DNA of 64,000 nucleotides from positions 3,465,001 through 3,529,000 of the forward strand of contig NZ_CP011797.1 of NCBI RefSeq assembly GCF_002795845.1, in the 5' to 3' direction. Positions 1 through 7,698 of the stretch are shown one piece after another. The DNA is from Reinekea forsetii. GTDB lineage: Bacteria > Pseudomonadota > Gammaproteobacteria > Pseudomonadales > Natronospirillaceae. The translations under genes and the position numbers were made by a program. Position 1 is the first letter of the stretch. Each line of letters opens with the position of its first letter. The notes under the pieces are model-generated. The model was not told the DNA's origin. It saw only the letters and a program-made list of their open reading frames with translations, and made no database searches.

Positions 1-326
1 ATGTTGTGGTAATTCAGCATGGCGCAAATATCCGCACCCTATACGCTCATATGAGTAAGTTTTCCAAGTACACCAAGGTAGGTAACCGCATCAAACAGGG
101 CCAGGTCATCGGGTATGTCGGCGCAACCGGCCGCGTAACCGGGGCCCATCTACATTATGAGTTCCAGGTCAATGGCGTGCACAAGAATCCGCAAACGGTT
201 AAATTACCAACTGCTCGGCCACTTGCTGGCGAATATCGAGACGATTTTCAGAATTACTCAACCAATATGATCGGTCAGTTGAGCGTTTTCGATGAGGGTT
301 TCGCTGCTGCAGGTGATTTTGAATAA
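1..326 (+). CDS. M23-family murein endopeptidase, C-terminal part
   Basis: The frame is open to the left edge (codons in phase with position 3), so the gene begins outside the window; the GTG at 6 is only the first possible start in view. The visible 106 residues hold the end of a LytM/M23 zinc peptidase domain: YAHMSKF, then GATGRVTGAHLHYEF with the HxH zinc/catalytic motif. Enzymes of this family cut peptide cross-links in periplasmic peptidoglycan. About 45 residues of non-catalytic tail follow. The neighbouring erpA points the other way; in pseudomonads, as I recall, an M23 gene lies near erpA with anmK between them, and no anmK is seen here. The family is certain; the exact orthologue (MepM-like or other) cannot be decided from a fragment. 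Confidence 0.88.
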   Translation, partial: VVVIQHGANIRTLYAHMSKFSKYTKVGNRIKQGQVIGYVGATGRVTGAHLHYEFQVNGVHKNPQTVKLPTARPLAGEYRDDFQNYSTNMIGQLSVFDEGFAAAGDFE

Positions 327-361
327 CGCCCAGTGCTGCCGTCAGAACAGCAAAATACTAA

Positions 362-391
362 TAGCCCTGCGCGCCTGTAGGGCTTTTTTTT
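362..391 (+). terminator. Rho-independent terminator of the M23 peptidase gene
   Basis: AGCCCT (363-368) pairs with AGGGCT (379-384) across a 10-base loop and runs into eight T. It sits 36 bases after the stop codon of the M23 gene. The rest of the 264-base gap before erpA shows no supported gene. Confidence 0.75.
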
Positions 392-590
392 GCGTCAGGC
401 TCTGGGAGCGCTTCAACAAGTGCGCCCCCCAGCAGAACGCTGAGCAATGCGTAGTTCTGAGAAATAACTGGGATTTTTGCCTCTATCTGAACGACAGTGG
501 CAGATGTTTCAAGAGGTCATCGCCACTGTATCGACCCATCTCGGAAGCGCCAAATGGCAGAGCATTGGCCACCGCCCTGGCTAACGGGCA

Positions 591-944
591 CTAGATGGCA
601 AATGACGAGCCACAGCCGCAGGTTGTCGATGCGGTTGGGTTTTGAATAACAAACCGGCTGCCTTCCAAGCCTTCGGAATAGTCGACCGTAGAACCGCCCA
701 AGTATTGAACACTTAAAGAATCAATCACAAAGCGGATACCTTCTTTTTCAATCAGGGTGTCGTCATCGTCGGTTGATTCATCGAACGTAAAGCCGTACTG
801 AAAACCGGCACAACCCCCTCCGGTAACAAACACACGCAACATAAGGTCGGCATTATGCTCTTCGACCACTAACTCCCGAACCTTACTGACCGCCGAGGCC
901 GTAATATTTAATGCTTCCGCTACAGCATCTGCCACATCAGTCAT
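591..944 (-). CDS. erpA: Iron-sulfur cluster insertion protein ErpA
   Basis: A-type Fe-S carrier of the HesB/IscA family (117 aa, normal length) that delivers clusters to apo-proteins such as the isoprenoid enzymes IspG/IspH. The three conserved cluster-ligand cysteines are present: Cys45 in GGGCAGF, and Cys109 and Cys111 in the C-terminal CGCGSSF. ErpA rather than IscA is indicated by the acidic DESTDDDD stretch and the [14 protein letters not shown] segment. The ATG at 944 has GAGAGGG about nine bases upstream. It has its own promoter with an IscR-like box, so it is probably transcribed apart from the bactofilin gene that precedes it on the same strand. Confidence 0.95.
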   Translation of the reverse strand: MTDVADAVAEALNITASAVSKVRELVVEEHNADLMLRVFVTGGGCAGFQYGFTFDESTDDDDTLIEKEGIRFVIDSLSVQYLGGSTVDYSEGLEGSRFVIQNPTASTTCGCGSSFAI

Positions 945-971
945 AAGAATACCCTCTCTAATAGACGCTGG

Positions 972-999
972 ATTATGAATACCTGAGCAAAACAGTCAA
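972..999 (-). promoter_or_regulatory. Sigma70 promoter of erpA
   Basis: On the minus strand, -35 TTGACT (999-994) and -10 CATAAT (977-972) are separated by 16 bases. Each hexamer has one mismatch to consensus. Transcription would start near 965, about 20 bases before the erpA ATG. Confidence 0.7.
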
Positions 1000-1003
1000 C
1001 TAT
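979..1003 (-). promoter_or_regulatory. IscR type 1 binding site over the erpA promoter
   Basis: Read on the minus strand, this 25-base stretch starts ATAGTTGACT and ends AGGTAT. It agrees with the published Escherichia coli type 1 IscR consensus (ATASYYGACT-RWWWY-AGTCRRSTAT) at 23 of 25 positions; the two mismatches are in the AGTC part of the right half. It covers the -35 element and the spacer, as expected for repression by [2Fe-2S]-IscR. The IscR gene itself is not in the window. Confidence 0.75.
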
Positions 1004-1019
1004 TAGCTGCTACTTTACA

Positions 1020-1454
1020 CTATTTGTTTAATTCTACAGCAGATAGGTTCACAGGTTCGATCATACTGATCGGATCCTTTTTCGCTTTCTTGCCCTGCTC
1101 ACTGGTGACATGCAACAGCTTGCCATTAACCTTGGCACCCATCACCATTTCCATCATCACGTAGTGAACATCGCCCGTAACCAGTGCGTTCTTATTCAGC
1201 GTAATGTGTTCGGAAGAATAGACATCGCCCTTAACTTCGCCGTTAATCACCACGTGTGGTGCTCGGATCTCGCCTTCCACGATCCCTTTGACACCAATGG
1301 TCACTTCCGCGTTACTGTCCGGATCTGCAAGGATATTGCCTTTTATAGCACCCTCGATCTGCAATGCCTCGGAAATTCGAATATCACCCAGTATTTCTGC
1401 TTTTGCTGTAATTAGCGTTACATTTTTACCCACGGTTTTTTCACTGCCCCACAT
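1020..1454 (-). CDS. Bactofilin (polymer-forming cytoskeletal protein)
   Basis: 144-residue bactofilin (DUF583). The centre, about residues 20-125, is the right-handed beta-helix seen as repeating short strands: GDIRISEALQIEG, then GVKGIVEGEIRAPHVVI, then NGEVKGDVYSSEHI. Short disordered ends flank it, the last one lysine-rich. Bactofilins self-assemble without nucleotides into membrane-associated filaments and often position cell-wall enzymes, which fits an M23 peptidase gene close by (inference). The ATG at 1454 lies inside the end of the upstream gene (14-base overlap), so the two are probably translationally coupled. Cellular role in this organism is unknown. Confidence 0.9.
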   Translation of the reverse strand: MWGSEKTVGKNVTLITAKAEILGDIRISEALQIEGAIKGNILADPDSNAEVTIGVKGIVEGEIRAPHVVINGEVKGDVYSSEHITLNKNALVTGDVHYVMMEMVMGAKVNGKLLHVTSEQGKKAKKDPISMIEPVNLSAVELNK

Positions 1455-2199
1455 TGTTTCCAGTCTCCAAATCTGACCAGATATACGCTTTTTCCAATCG
1501 CGCGGGCTTATCGCCTACAGATTGAGCTATGACCTGAAGTTGATCAGGCGTAAAATTTTCAGGCAAGACCAGTTCACCGGTAAAGTCCTGAAAGTAGCGA
1601 TAACGAAACTTGATTTCGGTATCGCTTATGTCTATTGATAGGTCTTTCAGGGGGTAGGCGGTGACAGTGTCACCCTGTACCCCGACAATAGTCACCCCGA
1701 CAAAGCCGCGCAGATAGCTGGAATTATTGCCGACCTGCGTTAACATCACCTTAAATCGATAGCGGTTTGCGCTCGCGGTTTTCACCAGGGTGACTTCCTG
1801 AATCGTCAAACCGGCGGCGTTCACCGACGGCGACATAATGCCCTGATATAACGAGACATCTTCTTCTAGTTGGGCAATCCGATCGGTTAGTTCACGGTTG
1901 GTCTGTCGAACCCCGTCAACCGATTCTTTGTCTACGAAGGTGGCATTTTCGAGCACTGCCACCAGCTGACGCAGTTCATCTTCCCGGCCTATACTTTCCA
2001 ATAGCTCAATCTGTAGCTGCTGCCGCTGCTGATACAGGACCTTTTCCTGACCAATACCCTGACTTATACCATACCAATATGAAGTATAGACACCAGCAGC
2101 CATGGTTAACAATGTCAGCACGATATATATAAAACGACGCCACGGGCGATGGGGTACTACGACTAAATTTTCCAGCACCCTGCCTTTAACTTGACCCAT
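1441..2199 (-). CDS. Membrane-anchored coiled-coil protein, DUF6776-like
   Basis: 252 residues from the ATG at 2199, which has AGGGG nine bases upstream. The frame can be extended to a TTG at 2232, but that start has no ribosome site. A basic cytoplasmic N-terminus is followed by one membrane segment (about 23-44, IYIVLTLLTMAAGVY), then a glutamine/glutamate-rich coiled coil (about 50-120) and a beta-rich periplasmic domain (about 125-245). This is the layout of the gammaproteobacterial family DUF6776, of unknown function. It overlaps the bactofilin gene by 14 bases and is its likely operon partner, so it may anchor or regulate the bactofilin filament (inference). Confidence 0.75.
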   Translation of the reverse strand: MGQVKGRVLENLVVVPHRPWRRFIYIVLTLLTMAAGVYTSYWYGISQGIGQEKVLYQQRQQLQIELLESIGREDELRQLVAVLENATFVDKESVDGVRQTNRELTDRIAQLEEDVSLYQGIMSPSVNAAGLTIQEVTLVKTASANRYRFKVMLTQVGNNSSYLRGFVGVTIVGVQGDTVTAYPLKDLSIDISDTEIKFRYRYFQDFTGELVLPENFTPDQLQVIAQSVGDKPARLEKAYIWSDLETGNNVGQ

Positions 2200-2505
2200 G
2201 CACAAACCCCTGACTTTGCAAAATACGCCCAAAAACCGATTATTGGCTGGGTAGCCCGGTCATCATAACAAATAGTAAGATAAACGAGTATGATCCAATT
2301 GCTTATTAACACTCGCTAAGCGCCTAAAAAACGGCTTTTGGAACAGGGCTGTCCAGCCCTGCTGAGCAGCCTCACTTAGCGCTGGTGAGAAAAAGTATCA
2401 GTTTGACGGGCTTCACGGGGCGTTGAGCACAGACTGATTCGGCCTCATTACCCGGCCACCTTAACTGCAGTCTAATTTATCAATACTCGATGGAGGCTCG
2501 TATTC
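2200..2505. other. Gene-free divergent region between the DUF6776-like gene and hemJ
   Basis: No open frame here resembles a protein. The most notable content is a cluster of inverted repeats: CAGGGCTG (2344-2351) and CAGCCCTG (2354-2361) separated by two bases, overlapped by the short palindrome CTGCTGAGCAG (2359-2369). These lie about 145 bases before hemJ and could be an operator or part of a structured leader. A convincing -35/-10 pair was not found by eye. Confidence 0.5.
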
Positions 2506-2931
2506 GTGATGTTTTTATGGCTTAAGGCGTTTCATATCGTCTTCGTAATCGCCTGGTTTTCTGGGATATTCTATTTACCTCGCTTATTTGTTTACCATGC
2601 TGACGCCACCGACAGAGTGTCGCAGGAACGCTTTAGCTTAATGGAACGCAAGCTATATCGGGGCATCATGACGCCTGCGATGGTCTTGGCCTTGGTGTTT
2701 GGCAGCTGGATGCTATACCTGAACCCGGGCTTGCTCCAAGGCGGCTGGATGGACGCTAAACTCACTCTGGTCGCGGCCGTTGTGGCGTATCATTTCTGGT
2801 GCGGGGCCATACTCAAACAGTTCCGCGCCGGCACAAACACTCGTGGTCACGTCTGGTTTCGTTGGTTTAACGAGGCGCCAGTCTTAGCCCTGGTAGCCAT
2901 TGTCGTATTAGTGGTGGTCAAACCCTTCTAA
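2506..2931 (+). CDS. hemJ: Protoporphyrinogen oxidase HemJ
   Basis: Integral membrane protein of 141 aa (HemJ/UPF0093 family) that oxidises protoporphyrinogen IX to protoporphyrin IX, the step before ferrochelatase. Four hydrophobic segments are visible. The family's functional His (His10, KAFHIVFVIAW) and Lys (Lys85, GGWMDAKLTL) are both present, as is the arginine-rich loop FRWFNEAPVL. GTG at 2506 and ATG at 2509 are adjacent in-frame starts; GGAGG at 2492-2496 is nine bases before the GTG and twelve before the ATG, so the GTG is slightly favoured. No hemG or hemY is seen here, consistent with HemJ being the oxidase used. Confidence 0.93.
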   Translation: MMFLWLKAFHIVFVIAWFSGIFYLPRLFVYHADATDRVSQERFSLMERKLYRGIMTPAMVLALVFGSWMLYLNPGLLQGGWMDAKLTLVAAVVAYHFWCGAILKQFRAGTNTRGHVWFRWFNEAPVLALVAIVVLVVVKPF

Positions 2932-2954
2932 GCAAGGCCAAAGCATCGGTCAGC

Positions 2955-2988
2955 AAAAAAAAAGGGTCCGCCCGATAAGGGCAGACCC
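2955..2988 (-). terminator. Rho-independent terminator of the malT-like gene
   Basis: On the minus strand a ten-pair stem (GGGTCTGCCC with GGGCGGACCC, one mismatch, loop TTATC) is followed by nine T. It lies about 160 bases beyond the stop of the regulator gene at 3149, leaving a long 3' leader that also holds a CCTCAA/TTGAGG hairpin. On the plus strand there is no T run, so it does not serve hemJ. Confidence 0.82.
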
Positions 2989-3148
2989 AAAAACTACCAA
3001 TCAACGAAACAACCTCAACAGAGACCAATATTGAGGTACTCCTTTAGTTTAGAGCCGCAGAACGGATGATGCCATGCCCCACTCGGTTGAACTATTAACA
3101 GGTGGATTTTTAACCGGCAATCCAAAGCAGACCTTCTAGCCTGTTCTG

Positions 3149-5854
3149 CTAACTTGCTGTTGCTAAGTCTCGCCCCACCAAAATCGCTTCTTTGCGATTC
3201 ACGACCGAGAGTTTCTTATACAAGTTGTTGATATGGGTCTTCACCGTACTAACGGCTATAAACATGGTTTGAGCGATGTCGTCGTTGCTCTTACCATCAA
3301 TAATATATTGCAGAACGCGCCACTCTTTTTTGGAGATGCCCAAAGCCAGCAAACCGTCCGGCACCTCTTCTTCCCCGCGCCGACTCGAGGTGTTGCGTTG
3401 TTTGTAGAGAATCAGCAATTGTTCCACAAAGCGCCCTTGGTCCTCCGGCAAAATTGCCACATCCATCGACTCAAACAACGGCATAACCCACTGACGCAGA
3501 AACAGGATGCTGGCCACAATGGAATATTGTTGAATAAGCGGCAACAGCAGCAGCAGTTCGGCCATGGCCTCGTCCGCTTTGCCTTGCAGGTTCAGCAACG
3601 CCACCTGCAACAGGCCAAGACGGATGAATTCCAACTGATAGGGGCGACCTTCAAACTCCCGCAAGGGCGAATAGATCTGCTCTAATCGACTGGATGCTTC
3701 ACCATAACGCTGGCAGGCAATATGGCCATATATCTGGGCGCGCAAGACGACATAGTCGCGCATGCTATGGCAGCGGCCGATCGCCGGGGTCGCCTTAAGC
3801 CAGGTTTCAATCTTTTTAATTTCGTCATTTTGCCACCAATAGAGCAACTGAACTTCCATCGAATAGGGAATCAGATGCTCTGCCACGTTTTCGCGCGCCA
3901 GTATCCCTTCGTGCTGACTCGACAACTCCCGGGCTATGGTTGGCTTGCCCTTGAGCATCTCCATCTTCAACAACCAACCGTATAGGTGCTGCGCCCAAAA
4001 CTCGTCCCAGTTCTGACACAAGAGGCTAACTTCATTGATCAGCAGCCTAGCCTCACGCAGATGATAAGCCTCCAGCGCCAGTTCGGCCTGACTGAACAAT
4101 GAGAAACAGACATTAAAGCCGCTGTTCACACTGTGCTGCTGAGCGTATTCCTGAACTTCCTTGGCCAATTCGATCGATCGGCTGAAGTCGCAGCGCTGTT
4201 TCCATATTTGGGATTGTTGATTCAGGCTCCACAAGACCGCGTCGTGGTTGGCCTCCTGCCGGCTTAGCAGTTCGCTTTCCTCATAGATCGATAAAGCACG
4301 ATCGAGTTCACCCTGTTCAAACTTAACGTTGGCATAGGTGAGCAGGGGCGATTGCCGACGGGTATTGGCTGCGGGAAACAATGCTAAGGCGCTACTCGCC
4401 GCTTTTTCGGCCTTGACGAAATCGCCCAGCGAAAAGTACGCCTGGGAGCGAACGGTTTCATATTCTGCCCGCAGCAAGGTGCTTGGCTCTGGCCCGTCGG
4501 TGAGCAACGGTCCTGCCAAGGACAGGATGGTATCCACTCGATGCGGGTTGCCATAGATCGCTTCCACCCAGCAACAAACCAAGGTCAATTGCGGGTCACT
4601 GGTAATCGCCTGATCACTGAGTTCGGCCAGGCAGCGTTTGACCAGATCGTAATGCGCCTTGTGGATGAGATCTTCGCCATAGGTGCGCAGGATATAGACA
4701 AGCTGGTCATGATCCTGAGAGCGAATGGCATGGTCTACGGCACCCACTATGTAGCCCATTTTCAAGAAGGCTTTGCCGGCTTTGTGGTGCAACAGGTGAA
4801 TATCCACACCGGATTGTGTGAGTAACTTGTGCTGTAAAAATTCTCGCAATAGGTGATGGTAACGAAACCACTGCTGTGGCTCGTTAAATTGCACAATAAA
4901 TAGGTGTTGCCGCTGCAGGTACTCGAGCACCTCATGGACATTGATATTTTCCGTTAAGGCCTCGGCCACCTCACTATTGAAGCGCTTTACTATACTGGTG
5001 CAGAGCAAGAATTTTTTAACATCCTTGGGCAGGGCATCGAACACTTCGGAATCGAAATAGTCGATGGCATTGAGGTCTTTTTGTTCCAGCCGTGACTTGA
5101 GTTCATCAAAGGACGGCTTGGATTTCAGGCCGAGGACAATCAATTGCAGGCCCACTGCCCACCCTTCGACATGTTCCAAGAGGCGCTTAACGTCCGGTTC
5201 ATCGAGCTGAAAACCACCACCGAGCTGCTGAAAAAAGGTCTGCGCCTCCGGCACACTGAAACCCAGTAGGTCACTTTGCATATCGGCGACCAAACCCTGC
5301 AAGCGCAGGGACATAATGCTGGCTGGCGGATCCGATCGCGTGGTCAAGACTAGAGTGACATGGGGCGGCAAGTGCTTGGACAAATAAGCCACTGCACCAT
5401 GGATTTCGTCCGACTCGATAACATGAAAATCATCCAGCACGATGATCAGCCGTTGGTGTATCCGATCGAGCTCAAACAGCAGCTGTCCGAACAGGGACTT
5501 CAGTTGGGTATTGCGATCGTTAATGCCAGCGTGACAGAGCTGATCGGACAGGCGTACCTGCTTCTCAATCGCCGAAATAAAGTAGGCCGCGAAAGTGAAC
5601 GGATCGGTGTCTTCCGGATCGAGCGACAACCAGGCTAAACGAGCCTCCGGTTCATCCGCTTTGAGGGCTTGAAAACCGTGCAGGGCCGCGGTTGTTTTGC
5701 CAAAGCCAGCCGGTGCACAGAGCACCACCAGGGGCAATTTGCAGGCCGACACAAAGGCATCGTCGACCCGATGACGATGAATCGCGTTCGGCGGTAAGTA
5801 GGGTACGGAAAGCTTGGAAGGCACTAAGTAGTGCGAAGGAATAGACTCAGTCAT
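3149..5854 (-). CDS. malT: MalT-like LuxR-family ATP-dependent transcription activator
   Basis: 901 residues, exactly the length of Escherichia coli MalT, with the same order of parts. First comes an N-terminal STAND ATPase with Walker A APAGFGKT (47-54) and Walker B IIVLDDFH. A helical-repeat sensor region fills roughly residues 250-800. The C-terminal LuxR helix-turn-helix (about 835-895) includes SNDDIAQTMFIAVSTVKTHI. MalT is a monomer-to-oligomer switch activated by ATP and maltotriose that drives maltose/starch genes. The large amylase gene about 2 kb away supports such a role, but transport genes of a maltose regulon are not in the window, so the inducer is inferred. The ATG at 5854 has no clear ribosome site. 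Other MalT/LAL-type regulators share this layout, so orthology is likely but not proven. Confidence 0.75.
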   Translation of the reverse strand: MTESIPSHYLVPSKLSVPYLPPNAIHRHRVDDAFVSACKLPLVVLCAPAGFGKTTAALHGFQALKADEPEARLAWLSLDPEDTDPFTFAAYFISAIEKQVRLSDQLCHAGINDRNTQLKSLFGQLLFELDRIHQRLIIVLDDFHVIESDEIHGAVAYLSKHLPPHVTLVLTTRSDPPASIMSLRLQGLVADMQSDLLGFSVPEAQTFFQQLGGGFQLDEPDVKRLLEHVEGWAVGLQLIVLGLKSKPSFDELKSRLEQKDLNAIDYFDSEVFDALPKDVKKFLLCTSIVKRFNSEVAEALTENINVHEVLEYLQRQHLFIVQFNEPQQWFRYHHLLREFLQHKLLTQSGVDIHLLHHKAGKAFLKMGYIVGAVDHAIRSQDHDQLVYILRTYGEDLIHKAHYDLVKRCLAELSDQAITSDPQLTLVCCWVEAIYGNPHRVDTILSLAGPLLTDGPEPSTLLRAEYETVRSQAYFSLGDFVKAEKAASSALALFPAANTRRQSPLLTYANVKFEQGELDRALSIYEESELLSRQEANHDAVLWSLNQQSQIWKQRCDFSRSIELAKEVQEYAQQHSVNSGFNVCFSLFSQAELALEAYHLREARLLINEVSLLCQNWDEFWAQHLYGWLLKMEMLKGKPTIARELSSQHEGILARENVAEHLIPYSMEVQLLYWWQNDEIKKIETWLKATPAIGRCHSMRDYVVLRAQIYGHIACQRYGEASSRLEQIYSPLREFEGRPYQLEFIRLGLLQVALLNLQGKADEAMAELLLLLPLIQQYSIVASILFLRQWVMPLFESMDVAILPEDQGRFVEQLLILYKQRNTSSRRGEEEVPDGLLALGISKKEWRVLQYIIDGKSNDDIAQTMFIAVSTVKTHINNLYKKLSVVNRKEAILVGRDLATAS

Positions 5855-6064
5855 GAATCTTATACCATCCGAGGTAACGCGAATGTGTTTTAATCATACC
5901 CAGCCTTTCTCCTTAAATTCAAACCCTGTGGATCAATGAAAGTGCATTAAATCCATCTTTTCTTAATTATAGTCGAAGTTTCGGCCAAATCATGGTCAAT
6001 CTGTTTGCGTAGATCGACATTGCTGGTCAATATAGCCCTCAAATTACATTACAGGACTGTTGCC

Positions 6065-7351
6065 ATGACTCAAACTTCGGCCGATCTATTTGCCCGAGCG
6101 CAAGAACACATCCCAGGTGGGGTCAACTCCCCCGCTCGTGCCTTCAAAGGTGTCGGCGGCACGCCGGTGTTTTTTGACCGAGCAGCCGGCGCTTATATGA
6201 CCGATATAGACGGTAAGCAGTATATCGATTATGTCCTCTCTTGGGGCCCAATGATTCTAGGCCATAACGCCAAGGCCGTGACCGATGCGGTTCATGCTCA
6301 AGTTGATAAGGCCATGTCGTTCGGTGCGCCAACGCTCTTGGAAATTGAGATGGCCGAAAAGGTCTGCGAACTGATGCCTTCGATCGAAAAGGTACGCATG
6401 GTCAATTCCGGTACCGAGGCAACCATGTCGGCCATTCGGCTAGCGCGCGGTTTTACCGGCCGGGATATTCTCGTCAAGTTCGAAGGTTGTTATCACGGCC
6501 ATGCCGACAGTTTGCTGATTAAGGCCGGTTCGGGTGCCCTTACCCTGGGCGTGCCGACATCACCAGGCGTGCCTGAATCGGTCGCCAAGAATACGGTCAC
6601 CCTAGAATACAACAACCCTGAGGCGGTTCGAGCTTGCTTTGCTGAGTTGGGCGCGGATATTGCCGCTCTGATCGTTGAGCCCGTCGCCGGCAATATGAAT
6701 TGTGTGCCAGCGGTACCCGGCTTTTTAGAAACTCTGCGTGAGTGCTGTGATGCCTCCGGCAGTGTGCTTATTTTTGATGAGGTTATGAGTGGCTTTCGCG
6801 TTGCTCTCGGTGGCGCCCAGGCCAACTATGGCGTTCAACCGGATCTGACCACCCTAGGCAAGATCGTCGGCGGCGGCATGCCGGTCGGGGCGTTCGGCGG
6901 CCGCGCCGATATAATGGATTTCTTGGCGCCACAGGGCCCCGTCTATCAGGCCGGCACCCTATCTGGCAATCCAGTCGCCATGGCAGCCGGCTTGGCCGTA
7001 CTAACCGAACTGAGTCGTCCTGGCGTCTATGAACAGTTGACCACTAAGACGCTGGCCTTGACCCATGGCATCCTAGCCGAAGCGGCTGCATTGGATATTC
7101 CGATGAGCAGCAATCAGATGGGTGGTATGTTCGGCCTATTCTTCAGTGAAGAAAGCGACATCGCCACCTTTGAGCAAGTTAGCCGTTGTAACATCGAACG
7201 CTTCAATGCGTTCTTCCACGGCATGCTCGCCGAAGGCATCTATTTTGCACCCAGCGCCTATGAAGCTGGCTTTATGTCGTTAGCGCACACCGATGCGGAC
7301 ATCAACGCAACCATCGCCGCAGCTGGACGAGTATTAAAAACACTGAAATAG
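6065..7351 (+). CDS. hemL: Glutamate-1-semialdehyde 2,1-aminomutase
   Basis: PLP-dependent class III aminotransferase-fold enzyme (428 aa) that converts glutamate-1-semialdehyde to 5-aminolevulinate in the C5 haem pathway. Family signatures include [12 protein letters not shown] at the N-terminus, [19 protein letters not shown] with Asp238, and the Schiff-base lysine Lys266 in [17 protein letters not shown]. The frame extends upstream to 6005, but the ATG at 6065 has AGGA nine bases before it and matches the normal N-terminus. It is transcribed divergently from the malT-like gene across a 210-base gap and is followed by tRNA-Leu. Confidence 0.97.
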   Translation: MTQTSADLFARAQEHIPGGVNSPARAFKGVGGTPVFFDRAAGAYMTDIDGKQYIDYVLSWGPMILGHNAKAVTDAVHAQVDKAMSFGAPTLLEIEMAEKVCELMPSIEKVRMVNSGTEATMSAIRLARGFTGRDILVKFEGCYHGHADSLLIKAGSGALTLGVPTSPGVPESVAKNTVTLEYNNPEAVRACFAELGADIAALIVEPVAGNMNCVPAVPGFLETLRECCDASGSVLIFDEVMSGFRVALGGAQANYGVQPDLTTLGKIVGGGMPVGAFGGRADIMDFLAPQGPVYQAGTLSGNPVAMAAGLAVLTELSRPGVYEQLTTKTLALTHGILAEAAALDIPMSSNQMGGMFGLFFSEESDIATFEQVSRCNIERFNAFFHGMLAEGIYFAPSAYEAGFMSLAHTDADINATIAAAGRVLKTLK

Positions 7352-7364
7352 CTGCGGATAGTGA

Positions 7365-7393
7365 TTGACAGCTTACCGAGCCATCATTAGAAT
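7365..7393 (+). promoter_or_regulatory. Sigma70 promoter of tRNA-Leu
   Basis: Perfect -35 TTGACA (7365-7370), 17-base spacer, -10 TAGAAT (7388-7393). It starts just after the hemL stop codon and would initiate near 7400, about 36 bases before the mature tRNA. A GCGCGCC discriminator right after the -10 is typical of stringently controlled stable-RNA promoters. Confidence 0.85.
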
Positions 7394-7435
7394 GCGCGCC
7401 AATCAGCCCTGTAAGGGAGTTGATGTTCACTATCA

Positions 7436-7522
7436 GCCTAGGTGGTGGAATTGGTAGACACGCAAGCTTCAGGTGCTTGTGCTCTTCGGGGCGTGGAAGT
7501 TCGAGTCTTCTCCTAGGCACCA
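7436..7522 (+). tRNA. leu tRNA(CAG): tRNA-Leu (anticodon CAG)
   Basis: 87-nucleotide class II tRNA. Acceptor stem GCCTAGG (7436-7442) pairs with CCTAGGC (7512-7518), followed by discriminator A and an encoded CCA. The anticodon stem CAAGC/GCTTG holds the loop TTCAGGT, giving anticodon CAG, which reads the leucine codon CUG. A long variable arm is present, as required for leucine. The T arm is GAAG-TTCGAGT-CTTC. Confidence 0.97.
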
Positions 7523-7541
7523 TTAGAACAGTGAACGGATT

Positions 7542-7567
7542 AAAGTCGACCTAGTCGGCTTTTTTTT
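7542..7567 (+). terminator. Rho-independent terminator of tRNA-Leu
   Basis: AAAGTCGAC (7542-7550) pairs with GTCGGCTTT (7554-7562) with one G-T wobble and a three-base loop, followed by a run of T to 7567. It lies 20 bases after the tRNA. Confidence 0.85.
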
Positions 7568-7615
7568 CGCCTGCAATTCCTTCTTCATTCTCTTACCCTG
7601 CGCACATTCGGACAT

Positions 7616-7642
7616 AAAAAAAACCCCACTCAGGGTGGGGTT
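7616..7642 (-). terminator. Rho-independent terminator of the amylase gene
   Basis: On the minus strand AACCCCAC and GTGGGGTT form an eight-pair stem with a five-base loop, followed by eight T. It lies 57 bases beyond the amylase stop codon. Confidence 0.88.
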
Positions 7643-7698
7643 CGAAAATGTCCTCGGACTTCAGCGTTGCTCTGCGCCAAGCCCGATTTCACCAGGAA

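Noticed and set aside
292-594. 100-residue plus-strand frame after the M23 gene
   Set aside because: It crosses the M23 terminator, has no ribosome site, and its Cys/Arg-rich product resembles no protein.
5855-6064. CRP site in the malT-like / hemL divergent region
   Set aside because: TGTGG near 5929 lacks the matching TCACA half; nothing close to the full consensus.
7302-7523. 73-residue minus-strand frame over tRNA-Leu
   Set aside because: It is the antisense translation of the tRNA and the hemL end; the tRNA structure and its promoter explain the sequence.
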